This document shows, one piece after another, positions 1 through 7,816 of a stretch of DNA of 64,000 nucleotides. Numbering within the stretch: position 1 is the stretch's first letter; each line of letters opens with the position of its first letter. Made by a program: the position numbers and the translations under genes. Source of the DNA: Bradyrhizobium sp. CCBAU 51627 (GTDB lineage: Bacteria; Pseudomonadota; Alphaproteobacteria; Rhizobiales; Xanthobacteraceae). The DNA is taken from contig NZ_LBJG01000027.1 of NCBI RefSeq assembly GCF_028128765.1, positions 186,001-250,000 of the forward strand, in the 5' to 3' direction. The notes beneath the pieces were generated by a model. It had not been told where the DNA came from and ran no database searches. It worked only from the letters and a program-made list of their open reading frames with translations.

Positions 1-677
1 TTCGGATCGAGCCTGGCGAGCAGTTTCGCGATCCTGATGTCCGCAACGTCGCGCGTCACGAGATAGCGGATCGACTCAGGCAGCCAGGCGAACAGCACGA
101 TGAGGGTGAGAAGCGGAAGCACGCCGCCCACGACGAACACGGCCTGCCAGCCGAATGTGCCGATCAGTGGCGCGCTGACCAGGCCGCCGATCGTCGAGCC
201 CAACGGAAAGCCGCAGAACATGATGGCAATGAGCAACGCGCGCATTCGCTTTGGCGCGTATTCGCTGGTCAGCGCGACGATGTTGGGCATGGCTCCGCCG
301 AGGCCGAGGCCGGTCAGGAAGCGGTAGACCAGCAGCTCGTTCAGCGTGGTCGCGCGCGCCGTGATCAGTGCGAACACGCCGAACAGCAGCACGGACAGCA
401 GGATCACGCTCTTGCGGCCGAACCGGTCGGCCGCCGGGCTCAGGACAAAGGCACCTACAGCGAGCCCGGCCAGGCCCGCGCCGAAGATCGGACCGAAGCC
501 GGCCATGGCGGTCCCCCATTGCTCGGCGATGACAGGCGCGACATAGGCGATCGCCTGGGTGTCGAAACCGTCGAGCAGCGCGATCCACGCGCAAAGCACG
601 AGGATCAGAAGCTGGAGGCGTCCGAACCGCGCCTCTTCGATGACCTCGGTAACGTCTACGATATCAGCGGCGGACAT
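1..677 (-). CDS. MFS transporter, aromatic acid:H+ symporter (AAHS)-like, 3' end cut by window edge
   Basis: Reading the minus strand from ATG at 677 gives 225 codons of an uninterrupted MFS protein that runs off the window. Transmembrane segments 1-6 are visible, with the loop 2-3 signature ADRFGRKS and an N-terminal WIALLDGFDTQAIAY segment typical of the AAHS branch (PcaK/BenK-like importers of aromatic carboxylates). GGAG lies about 7 nt before the ATG. It is the third gene of a minus-strand set after the flavin monooxygenase and aryl-CoA ligase, 72 nt downstream of the ligase, which supports uptake of the same aromatic acid. The substrate is not readable from sequence. The C-terminal half is outside the window. 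Confidence 0.85.
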   Translation of the reverse strand, partial: MSAADIVDVTEVIEEARFGRLQLLILVLCAWIALLDGFDTQAIAYVAPVIAEQWGTAMAGFGPIFGAGLAGLAVGAFVLSPAADRFGRKSVILLSVLLFGVFALITARATTLNELLVYRFLTGLGLGGAMPNIVALTSEYAPKRMRALLIAIMFCGFPLGSTIGGLVSAPLIGTFGWQAVFVVGGVLPLLTLIVLFAWLPESIRYLVTRDVADIRIAKLLARLDP

Positions 678-749
678 CACGAACTCCAGTGAGCGTGGGT
701 TTCCAGGCGGGTGACTTTTCAGAAGACTTGGGAGAAGGCGGCTGGGCGT

Positions 750-2387
750 TCAGGCCACCAACGGTGCGCTACGCAGCTGTTGTCGGTCGATCTTGCCCGT
801 GCCCGTTTTCGGCAGGTCGGACCGGTATTCGATCAGGCGTGGATATTTGTAGGGAAGGAGCTTCGACTTGACGTGGTCCTGCAGTTCCCGCGTCAGCACG
901 TCGCTCGCAGCATGACCGTCCCGAAGGATCACGAAGGCTTTCGTGGTCATGCGGCGATCGGGAAGCTCGAGACCAAGGACCGCGCATTCGCGCACCGCCG
1001 GATGGTCGGACAGGCAGAGCTCGATCTCGACCGGGTAGATCCACTGGCCGCTCACCTTGATGAGATCGTCGACGCGGCCGACGAAGGTGAAGAAGCCGTC
1101 GGCATCCTCAACCAGCCGGTCGCCGGTCCAGATCCATCCCTCCTCGCGCATGGTCTGCTCGGTCTTGTCGGTCCTGTTCCAGTAGCACGGCGCATTGGAG
1201 TGACCGCGGACCCACATCACGCCTTCCTCGCCTTGCGTGACGGGATTCCCTTCGGGCGTGGTTAGTCGGATCTCATAGCCCGGCACGCGCTTGCCGGCGG
1301 TTCCGGTCTTCTTCTGCTCGCGCGTGTTCGACAGATAGATGTGCAGCACCTCGGTCGATCCGAGCCCTTCGACGATCTCGAGCCCGAAGCGCCGCTTCCA
1401 GTCGTTGAAAATGTCCTGCGACAGCACTTCGGCGGCCGACAGGCAGAGACGCACACTCGACAGGTCGGCAGTTTCGATGCGTGGATGATGCAGCAGCGCG
1501 TTGTAGAGCGTCGGCAGGCCGAAAAAGAGCGTCGGCTTGAACCGTTCGATCATGTCCAGAACGCCCACCGGCTCGGGTCGCCCGGCGAGCAGCACCGTGC
1601 TGGCGCCGACTGAGAACGGGAACGTGATCGAATTGCCGAAACCATAGGCGAAGAAAATCTTCGGCACGGAGAAACAGATGTCGCGCTCGGTGATGCCGAG
1701 GATGTGACGGCCGAAACTGTCGGCCGTGTAAGCCATGTCGTGCTGGAGATGCACGATGCCCTTCGGCCGGCCGGTGCTGCCGGAGGAGTACATCCAGAAC
1801 GCCATGTCATCGCGGGACGTCGGCGCGGCATCCAGCTCGGCAGGAAATTGGGAAAACCATCGGTCGCCATCGATAACCTTGACCGGGGGCTCGCCCGCGA
1901 CCTCGCCGTTGAGCACCACCAGGGTATGCAGCTGCGTTGGCCCGACCGTTTCCCGGTCAAAAAGATCGGCATATTCGGCATCGATGACGGCCACCGGCGC
2001 GGCCGAATCCTGCAGGTAGAAGCCGATGAGGTCCTTGGGTGACAGCGTGTTGATCAGCATTGGCACGAAGCCGGCACGGACCGCACCGAAGAACACCGCA
2101 GGATAGGACGCCGTATCGTTCAGCAGGAGGAGCACGCGGTCGCCACGGCGCAGCCCGAGCGATGCAAGCGCGTTGCCACATTGGGCGGCCCTGGCGCACA
2201 ACTCGCCATAGCTGGTGTTGCCGGTCGCGGTGTAGATCGCAACCTTGTCGGCGCGGCCCGCGCCGAGATTGTCGAACAGGATCTCGCTGGCGTTGTAGCG
2301 CGTGGCGATCTCGAAGCCGATCTCGTGCGCGCAGGGCGCATCGTCGGGCACGTGATCCACGATCGCGTGGTCGATTCCGTCCGTCAT
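750..2387 (-). CDS. Aryl-CoA ligase (benzoate/hydroxybenzoate/2-aminobenzoate-CoA ligase family)
   Basis: A 545-residue ANL adenylating enzyme that would convert an aromatic acid plus ATP and CoA to the aryl-CoA. The AMP-binding P-loop YSSGSTGRPKG, the A5 motif GSTEVLHIY, the hinge GRVDDLIKVSGQWIYPVEIE and the catalytic lysine in PKTGTGKIDR are all intact. The GSTEVLHIY and IKVSGQWIYP signatures place it with benzoate-CoA ligases rather than fatty-acyl ligases. ATG at 2387 is preferred because GAGGAG lies 8 nt upstream; an in-frame TTG at 2402 is a weaker choice. It starts 15 nt after the monooxygenase stop, so the two are probably one transcript. Whether the substrate is benzoate, salicylate, 4-hydroxybenzoate or anthranilate cannot be told by eye. 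Confidence 0.9.
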   Translation of the reverse strand: MTDGIDHAIVDHVPDDAPCAHEIGFEIATRYNASEILFDNLGAGRADKVAIYTATGNTSYGELCARAAQCGNALASLGLRRGDRVLLLLNDTASYPAVFFGAVRAGFVPMLINTLSPKDLIGFYLQDSAAPVAVIDAEYADLFDRETVGPTQLHTLVVLNGEVAGEPPVKVIDGDRWFSQFPAELDAAPTSRDDMAFWMYSSGSTGRPKGIVHLQHDMAYTADSFGRHILGITERDICFSVPKIFFAYGFGNSITFPFSVGASTVLLAGRPEPVGVLDMIERFKPTLFFGLPTLYNALLHHPRIETADLSSVRLCLSAAEVLSQDIFNDWKRRFGLEIVEGLGSTEVLHIYLSNTREQKKTGTAGKRVPGYEIRLTTPEGNPVTQGEEGVMWVRGHSNAPCYWNRTDKTEQTMREEGWIWTGDRLVEDADGFFTFVGRVDDLIKVSGQWIYPVEIELCLSDHPAVRECAVLGLELPDRRMTTKAFVILRDGHAASDVLTRELQDHVKSKLLPYKYPRLIEYRSDLPKTGTGKIDRQQLRSAPLVA

Positions 2388-2402
2388 GGGAGCGCTCCTC
2401 AA

Positions 2403-3551
2403 CTAGATGCTGGAGACCAGGGAATGCGCGTCGTAGCGCGCCATGAAGCGCGGCGACATCGCGCGGAGCTGACTGTCGTCGATCCGGCCGGAACGGGTGA
2501 TGTAGCTGTAGCCGAAATCCAGCGGAACCAGAGTCATGTGGTCGGCAAAGCGCTCATACCAGGCTGCGCTGGTCCTTGCGGCCTTGACCAGCTTCTCCAC
2601 CACCGGGCGGCGCACGGCCTCGTAGCTCTCCAGCGCACGGCGGAGATTGCCGGGCTCAGCGTCCAACGCATTGACGAGGGCAATGACATCCTCGAGGGCA
2701 AGGCGCGTGCCTGATCCGATCGAGAAATGCGCGGTGTGGAGCGCATCGCCGACGAGAACCATGTTGCGATGTGACCAGCGGTCGTTCCACAGCCAGGGAA
2801 AATTGCGCCAAACCGACTTGTTGTTGACGAGCGGGTGCCCGTCGAGCGTGTCGGCAAACACCTTCTCGCAAAGCGCCCTGCTCTCTTCCTCCGTCTTCTC
2901 CGCAAAGCCGGCGCGCAGCCAGGTGGCCCGATCGCACTCGACGATGAACGTGCTCATGCCCGGAGAGTAGCGATAGTGATGGGCGTTGAAGCAGCCGAAT
3001 TCAGTTTCGACGAAGGTCTGGGTCAGGGTCTCGAAGCGCTTGGTGGTGCCGTACCAGGCGAACTTGTTGTCGTCATAGGACAGGGAGGTCTTGAAATCGC
3101 CTTCATAGCTCCGTCGCACCAGCGAGTTCACACCGTCGGCGGCGACGATCAAATCGTATCCCGCGAGCTCGTCAACGGAGCGCACGAGCTTCCCGAACTG
3201 CAGATTCGCGCCGGCGGATCGTGCACGCCCGGTCAATTGCGTGATGAAATCGAGCCGCCCGACCGCGGAGAATCCGACGCCGTCGAGCACGACGCGTTCG
3301 CCGCGATGAACGAGCGTGATGTCGCGCCACGTCTCCATGCGGGCCGAGACGGCTTGCTCGGTTTCCGGATCGTCGGCGCGAAGGAAGTCGAGCGCCTTGT
3401 CGGAGAAGACGACGCCAAAGCCCCAGGTCGCGCCTTCGGGATTCTGCTCGAAGACATCGATATGGGCCTCGGGATGCCGACGCTTCCAGAGGGCTGCGAA
3501 ATACAGGCCCGCAGGCCCGCCCCCCATCACTGCAATGCGACTGAGCCGCAT
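2403..3551 (-). CDS. FAD-dependent aryl-CoA hydroxylase (salicylyl-CoA 5-hydroxylase / anthraniloyl-CoA monooxygenase type)
   Basis: A 382-residue group A flavin monooxygenase. The N-terminal FAD Rossmann motif is GGGPAGLYFAALWK with the ribose-binding acid in IDVFEQN. A DG segment (VAADGVNSLVRRSY) and the second FAD motif LVGDALHTAHFSIGSGTRLALED follow. Length and the GGGPAGLYFA start resemble SdgC-type hydroxylases, which act on the CoA thioester rather than on the free acid. It is the first gene of the minus-strand set, with GGGAAG before the ATG, and it diverges from the thioesterase and IclR genes. The ligase and thioesterase on either side support a CoA-bound substrate. The exact ring position attacked is inference. 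Confidence 0.8.
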   Translation of the reverse strand: MRLSRIAVMGGGPAGLYFAALWKRRHPEAHIDVFEQNPEGATWGFGVVFSDKALDFLRADDPETEQAVSARMETWRDITLVHRGERVVLDGVGFSAVGRLDFITQLTGRARSAGANLQFGKLVRSVDELAGYDLIVAADGVNSLVRRSYEGDFKTSLSYDDNKFAWYGTTKRFETLTQTFVETEFGCFNAHHYRYSPGMSTFIVECDRATWLRAGFAEKTEEESRALCEKVFADTLDGHPLVNNKSVWRNFPWLWNDRWSHRNMVLVGDALHTAHFSIGSGTRLALEDVIALVNALDAEPGNLRRALESYEAVRRPVVEKLVKAARTSAAWYERFADHMTLVPLDFGYSYITRSGRIDDSQLRAMSPRFMARYDAHSLVSSI

Positions 3552-3589
3552 GAGCTTCCCTTCCCTGTTGCTTTTGGTCGCTGTTCTTA

Positions 3590-3623
3590 TTGCGTATTAT
3601 GCAATCAATTTCGTAATACGCAA
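3590..3623. promoter_or_regulatory. Perfect 10-bp inverted repeat in the divergent promoter region
   Basis: TTGCGTATTA (3590-3599) and its exact complement TAATACGCAA (3614-3623) are separated by 14 bp. The repeat sits 39 bp upstream of the monooxygenase ATG and 96 bp upstream of the thioesterase ATG, in the 167-bp divergent gap beside an IclR-family gene. Two dyads spaced over about three helical turns would suit a dimer-of-dimers regulator. Binding is inferred. Confidence 0.6.
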
Positions 3624-3642
3624 GATATTTCTTGCGCTATAG

Positions 3643-3655
3643 GGAAATATTTTCC
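3643..3655. promoter_or_regulatory. IclR-type operator-like dyad
   Basis: GGAAATATTTTCC (3643-3655) has complementary GGAAA/TTTCC arms and closely resembles the E. coli IclR operator core (GGAAAT-N-ATTTCC). A further GGAAA at 3662-3666 makes a second overlapping TTTCC-N6-GGAAA dyad. It lies 64 bp before the thioesterase start, next to the iclR-like gene that would autoregulate through it. Confidence 0.55.
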
Positions 3656-3718
3656 GTATATGGAAATAGCGACCGCTATCAGACTTATGGCCGACGTTGA
3701 GCTGAAGGAGGAATTCGG

Positions 3719-4117
3719 ATGTTTGAGACAGCTTTCACGATCGAATGGGGCGATTGCGACGAAGCCGGAATCGTCTTTTATCCCAATTACTTCTATTGGT
3801 TTGACTGCACCTATCAGCGCTGGCTGCGGACGCATGGGTTGAGTCAACGGGAACTCAAGCGCCGCTTTAGAAGCGTCACACCGCTGGTCAATGTCGGCGC
3901 CCAGTTTGTCGGGCCGGCGCGCTATGACGATGAGCTGGTGATCCGCGCAGTGGTCGCCGAGTGGCAAGAGCGACGGTTTCGAATCGACTACAAGCTGTCG
4001 GTCGGGAACGTGCAGATTGCCAGCGGCTTCGAGCAGCGCGCCTGGGCAGCGGTGACGGACACAGGCGAACTCCGCGGCGCGAGCGTGCCGCAAGAGTTCA
4101 GGGACATGTTGAGATGA
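3719..4117 (+). CDS. 4-hydroxybenzoyl-CoA thioesterase-family hot-dog thioesterase
   Basis: A 132-residue single hot-dog domain protein. The stretch WGDCDEAGIVFYPNYFYWFD matches the active-site region of the Pseudomonas-type 4-hydroxybenzoyl-CoA thioesterase, with Asp14 in the position of the catalytic aspartate. The SD AAGGAGG (3705-3711) is strong. Its stop overlaps the ATG of the IclR gene (ATGA at 4114-4117), implying translational coupling. In this locus it would hydrolyse the hydroxylated aryl-CoA (for example gentisyl-CoA) to the free acid and recycle CoA. A role on the unhydroxylated aryl-CoA is an alternative. Confidence 0.88.
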   Translation: MFETAFTIEWGDCDEAGIVFYPNYFYWFDCTYQRWLRTHGLSQRELKRRFRSVTPLVNVGAQFVGPARYDDELVIRAVVAEWQERRFRIDYKLSVGNVQIASGFEQRAWAAVTDTGELRGASVPQEFRDMLR

Positions 4118-4962
4118 AACGAACGCGGGCGAAAGAGACTGATGACGAGAGCGGCGGGACAGCCCCCGGCGGCATCCAGGCTCTCGACGCTGCACTCTCT
4201 GTCCTGCGAGTCCTCCGATCCTTTGATGGGCCGGCGACGCTGTCGGATATCGCGCGCGAAGCCGGCATGCCGCCGAGCAAAGTCCATCGCTACCTGGCAA
4301 GCTTCATTCATGCAGGCCTTGCCGTACAGAAGGAGCGTTCCGGCCGCTACGACCTCGGCCGCGAAGCAGCTGAGCTAGGGGTCGCGGCCATCAGCCGGAA
4401 CAACTTCGTCGTCCGTGCCTCCGACGAGCTCGAGGAATTGGCCACGGTGACCGGGCAGGCCGCACTGCTTGCCGTCTGGAGCCACAATGGCCCAACCGTC
4501 GTCCGATTGGAGAGAGGGCCGCATCTGACGACCACGTCGATCGGTCTCGGCAGTACGTTTCCCTTGCTGGATTCCGCGACCGGACGCGTCTTCCTGTCCT
4601 ATCTGCCGTCGCCGCAGCTGGCCGTGCGGCTGCAAAACGAACTCGAACGCGCCGCTTCAGCCGGCGTGAGCTGGCCGGATCTCAATCCCGATCTGGCAAG
4701 TGTCGAGGCCGTGACGATGAAAGTCAGGCGGGAGCGTGTTGCGTATGTTGACGGACGTTACATTCCCGGGCTGGTCGCAATTTCGTCAGCGATCACGAAC
4801 TGGCAGGGCGAGATCGAAGTCGCCGCGACCTTGTTCGGCACGCACAAGGATTTGCTGCAGCCCGAAAGTCCCGCGCGAAGTGCCTTGATCGATTTCGCCT
4901 CCCGCCATTCGATCGCCCCACCGGCTCAGTTGGGCAAGCCGCGCGGCGCACAAGTGCGCTAG
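4114..4962 (+). CDS. IclR-family transcriptional regulator
   Basis: 282 residues. An N-terminal winged helix-turn-helix (about residues 18-75, with ATLSDIAREAGMPPSKVHRYLASF) is followed by the IclR effector-binding domain. ATG at 4114 overlaps the thioesterase stop; a longer in-frame start at 3961 would lie inside the thioesterase and has no support. The two dyads in the divergent promoter 460-520 bp upstream are plausible operators. IclR proteins commonly control aromatic catabolic operons in response to the substrate, so it is the likely local regulator of both arms. Confidence 0.9.
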   Translation: MKRTRAKETDDESGGTAPGGIQALDAALSVLRVLRSFDGPATLSDIAREAGMPPSKVHRYLASFIHAGLAVQKERSGRYDLGREAAELGVAAISRNNFVVRASDELEELATVTGQAALLAVWSHNGPTVVRLERGPHLTTTSIGLGSTFPLLDSATGRVFLSYLPSPQLAVRLQNELERAASAGVSWPDLNPDLASVEAVTMKVRRERVAYVDGRYIPGLVAISSAITNWQGEIEVAATLFGTHKDLLQPESPARSALIDFASRHSIAPPAQLGKPRGAQVR

Positions 4963-4993
4963 CTGGCACGAGGGCCTGACGGCATACAACCCT

Positions 4994-5067
4994 TGGAGCG
5001 GGTGAAGGGAATCGAACCCTCGTATTCAGCTTGGAAGGCTGCTGCTCTACCATTGAGCTACACCCGC
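4994..5067 (-). tRNA. tRNA-Gly (anticodon TCC)
   Basis: The minus strand gives a 74-nt cloverleaf from G at 5067 to an encoded CCA at 4994-4996. The acceptor GCGGGTG pairs with CACCCGC, the D-arm is GCTCAATGGTAGAGC, the anticodon loop is CTTCCAA (TCC), and the T-loop is GGTTCGATTCC. The TCC anticodon reads GGA/GGG glycine codons. Confidence 0.95.
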
Positions 5068-5179
5068 GACAGGGGCTCCCTAACACGGTCGGGCGGCGGT
5101 CTCAACTGCCCCTGGGACCGCTTTTGCCGGCTTTCCGGCCCTTGCACACAGTCCAGTTCCGCGCTGTCCCCGCCGGCCC

Positions 5180-5208
5180 TTAACAGCGGCAGCGTTGCGC
5201 CCTATATT
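5180..5208 (+). promoter_or_regulatory. Sigma-70-like promoter for the 5243 micro-ORF
   Basis: TTAACA (5180-5185) and TATATT (5203-5208) are spaced 17 bp apart, a good match to housekeeping -35/-10 hexamers. The predicted start near 5215 leaves a leader of about 28 nt before the GTG at 5243. Confidence 0.5.
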
Positions 5209-5242
5209 CAGCATCCCGAAACCAACGAAAGGAGGTGATCCA

Positions 5243-5287
5243 GTGTCTTATCTCAAGCGCTGTCACCTCGCTGGGATCGCCCGCTAA
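5243..5287 (+). CDS. Micro-ORF of 14 codons with an extreme Shine-Dalgarno sequence
   Basis: GTG at 5243 opens a 14-residue frame (VSYLKRCHLAGIAR). GAAAGGAGGTGATCC at 5227-5241 is fully complementary to the 3' end of 16S rRNA, far longer than a normal SD. A promoter-like pair lies upstream and a strong terminator hairpin at 5348 downstream, so the whole unit is a transcript of roughly 170 nt. I do not recognise the peptide. It could be a leader peptide, a highly translated microprotein, or a regulatory RNA whose anti-16S segment matters more than the peptide. Confidence 0.45.
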   Translation: MSYLKRCHLAGIAR

Positions 5288-5347
5288 GCTCTCGTCAAGG
5301 CTTGGCATCGGGGCGCTTCCAGCCCTGGACCAGCGAGCAAGAAATCG

Positions 5348-5382
5348 GGCGCGACGGGGTTCTCCCGCCGCGCCTTTTCTTT
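5348..5382 (+). terminator. Rho-independent terminator of the micro-ORF transcript
   Basis: GGCGCGACGGG (5348-5358) pairs with CCCGCCGCGCC (5364-5374), 10 of 11 pairs with one A-C mismatch and a 5-nt loop, followed by TTTTCTTT. The T-rich tail is on the plus strand, so it does not serve the kinase gene ending at 5417 on the minus strand. Confidence 0.75.
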
Positions 5383-5416
5383 GCTCTGATCGCTTCCCCG
5401 CCGGATGGGGCCCGGC

Positions 5417-7816
5417 TCAGGGCCCTTCGCCCGCGAGCATCTCTCGGATCTTCTGCGACAGGTCCGCCTTCCTGTACGGCTTCCGAAGCAGCGCGACGCC
5501 AGGATCGAGATGTCCCTCGTGGACGAGGGTATTGTCGGTATAGCCGGAGGTGTAGAGCACCCGCACGCCCGGTCGGCGGAGCCGGACCGCCTCGGCCAAT
5601 TCCCGCCCGTTCATGCCGCCGGGCATGATGATGTCGGTGAACAGGAGATCGAAGCTCGCGCCCTGGTCGACCAGCGCGAGCGCGGCTGCGCCATCGCCGG
5701 CGGTGAGCGTGCGATAGCCGAGGCTGCCGAGTTGGGCGATGACGTAGCCCTGCACCAGCGGATCGTCCTCGACCACGAGGATGGTCTCGTGTCCGCGCGC
5801 CGGTGCTGGCGCCTCAACCGGCCCGGACCTGGCTCCCGCCCCACCCGCCGATCGCGGCAAGAACAACCGTACCACCGTGCCGCGGCCCTCCTCGCTCTCG
5901 ATCGCGACGGTGCCGCCGGTCTGCTTGACAAAACCGTAAACCATGCTCAGGCCGAGCCCGGTGCCGCGGCCGACCCCCTTGGTGGTGAAGAACGGCTCGA
6001 ACACGCGGTCGCGAATGTCGGCCGGAATACCATGGCCGGTGTCGGCCACGGCGACCATGACAAAGGAGCCGGCATCGCCGTCGCCTTCGCCGGCACCGTC
6101 GACCTGCCGGTTTGCGGTCTCGAGCGTGAGCCTGCCGCCACCGGGCATCGCATCGCGCGCATTGACGGCGAGATTGACGATCGCCGACGAAAGCTGCGAC
6201 GGATCGGCCATCGCCGGCCACGTATCGTCGGCAAGCCGTGTCACGATCTCGACGTGCTCGCCGAGGATCGGCCGCAACAGCTTCGCCGTCTCGACCACGA
6301 GACCATTGACGTCGATCTCGCGCGGTTCCAGCGGCTGGCGCCGCGCGAAGGTGAGCAGCTGCGACGTGATCTCGGCGCCGCGCGAGGCCGCATCATCGAT
6401 GAGCTGGGCGATCGCTGCGAGCTCGGGCTTGTCCGCAAGCTCCTCCTGGATGATCTCGATGGTTCCGGTGATGACGGTCAGCACATTGTTGAAGTCGTGC
6501 GCGACGCCGCCGGTGAGCTGGCCGATCGCGTCCATCTTTTGGGACTGGCGAAGCCGCTCCTCGGTCTCGTGCTGCGCGGTAAGATCCGTGGCCGAGCCGC
6601 GATAGCCCATGAAACGGCCGTCGTCGGCGAACACCGGCTGACCGTTGACGCTGAAGCAATGCAGGTGCCCGGCTGCATCGCGGCCGCGATACTCGAATTT
6701 CCGGAACGGCTCGTGGCGATCGAGCGTCGCCATGTGGTCGTGCCATTTCTGCACTTCCGCGTCGTGATCGAACGCCGCGTCCGGACGCCGCTTGCCGATC
6801 AGCGCCTCAGGGTTCATGCCGAAAGCGCCGGCCCGGTCCGATATGTAGGTGAAAACATGATCTGGCCCGGTTTCCCAGAACCAGTCGGATGCGGTCTCGG
6901 CATAGTCGCGAAAGCGCTGCTCGCTCGCACGCGCATCCTCTTCGGCACGACGGCGGATCTTCAGATCGCGTTCGAGATTCGCATTGGCCTCGCGCAGCTC
7001 GCCATAGGCGCGACCGAGGTTGACGCACATGGCGTTGAATGCGTCGACCACCTTGTCCAGCTCGTCGGCGTCGTGAAACGCCCGTCGCTCCAGATGCAAA
7101 GGCGGCGGCGGCCTCGCCAGGCTGTACTTGCTGACGAACTCTGCGATGGCGACCAGATGCCGCGTCACCAGAATGTGGAACATGTAGATGATGAACAGTG
7201 AGACGACGAACGTCTTTGCCGCCTGGCTTGCCAGGATGACCAGGGCCCGGTGCAGCAATTGCTGATACACATCACTCAGCGTCGCCTCGACGTGGAGCAC
7301 GCCGATGGTGTGCGCGCTCCCCTGCACGGCATAGGTCAGCGGATAGTCGCGCGTCACCACCGAGCGGCTCTTTCGCTCGCCGACGGCGACACGGATGGGA
7401 TTGGGGCGATCGGCAATCTCGCGAACCTCGGCGGCCCGGATATCGGGCAGCCGCAGGATGCCGTCGAGCTGGAGCTCGAGCTGGTTCTGGTCGAGATTCC
7501 ACAGACTCTCGCCGAGGCTCGCGGTGGTGCTGCGGCCGACCTCCTCGAGCCGCGTCTCAATCACTCCGACTTCGCGTTCGTAGTCCAGATAGAGCTGGAG
7601 CGCGGTCAGTGTCAGCGTCACGACTGAGGAGAACAGCAGTACGGCGGCAAGCAGGCGGGGCCCGATGCCGCTGCGCGACCAGTTGAAAATCCGCGACAGC
7701 GGCGCCACGAGCATCGGCGACGCGAACGCGGCTGCGCCGCCGCTCAAATCCTGCTTCGCAGCCATCGGCGCAGCAGCGCGGCCGCGATCGGGATTCTTGT
7801 CACCTGCGTTGCCCAT
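5417..7816 (-). CDS. Membrane hybrid sensor histidine kinase (HAMP-PAS-HisKA-HATPase-REC)
   Basis: About 799 residues from ATG 7816 (an in-frame start at 7876 is possible; neither has a strong SD). The order is: a transmembrane helix (LLAAVLLFSSVVTLTLTAL), a periplasmic region of about 130 residues, a second helix (FVVSLFIIYMFHILV), a HAMP-like linker, a PAS domain with a DWFWETG start, HisKA with GGVAHDFNNVL (phospho-His), HATPase_c with NARDAM, VADTGHGI and GRGTGLGLSMV, and a C-terminal receiver with VVEDDP, the acceptor Asp in FTDIIMPG and Lys in LRKPYR. It is divergent from a periplasmic binding-protein gene, which could supply or share its ligand. The output partner is not in the window. 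Confidence 0.9.
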   Translation of the reverse strand: MGNAGDKNPDRGRAAAPMAAKQDLSGGAAAFASPMLVAPLSRIFNWSRSGIGPRLLAAVLLFSSVVTLTLTALQLYLDYEREVGVIETRLEEVGRSTTASLGESLWNLDQNQLELQLDGILRLPDIRAAEVREIADRPNPIRVAVGERKSRSVVTRDYPLTYAVQGSAHTIGVLHVEATLSDVYQQLLHRALVILASQAAKTFVVSLFIIYMFHILVTRHLVAIAEFVSKYSLARPPPPLHLERRAFHDADELDKVVDAFNAMCVNLGRAYGELREANANLERDLKIRRRAEEDARASEQRFRDYAETASDWFWETGPDHVFTYISDRAGAFGMNPEALIGKRRPDAAFDHDAEVQKWHDHMATLDRHEPFRKFEYRGRDAAGHLHCFSVNGQPVFADDGRFMGYRGSATDLTAQHETEERLRQSQKMDAIGQLTGGVAHDFNNVLTVITGTIEIIQEELADKPELAAIAQLIDDAASRGAEITSQLLTFARRQPLEPREIDVNGLVVETAKLLRPILGEHVEIVTRLADDTWPAMADPSQLSSAIVNLAVNARDAMPGGGRLTLETANRQVDGAGEGDGDAGSFVMVAVADTGHGIPADIRDRVFEPFFTTKGVGRGTGLGLSMVYGFVKQTGGTVAIESEEGRGTVVRLFLPRSAGGAGARSGPVEAPAPARGHETILVVEDDPLVQGYVIAQLGSLGYRTLTAGDGAAALALVDQGASFDLLFTDIIMPGGMNGRELAEAVRLRRPGVRVLYTSGYTDNTLVHEGHLDPGVALLRKPYRKADLSQKIREMLAGEGP

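Noticed and set aside
5227-5243. Match to the 3' end of 16S rRNA as a relic of an rRNA gene
   Set aside because: Only the last 17 bases match; the sequence before them on the minus strand shows no 16S helix 44/45 similarity. It is better read as an SD on the plus strand.
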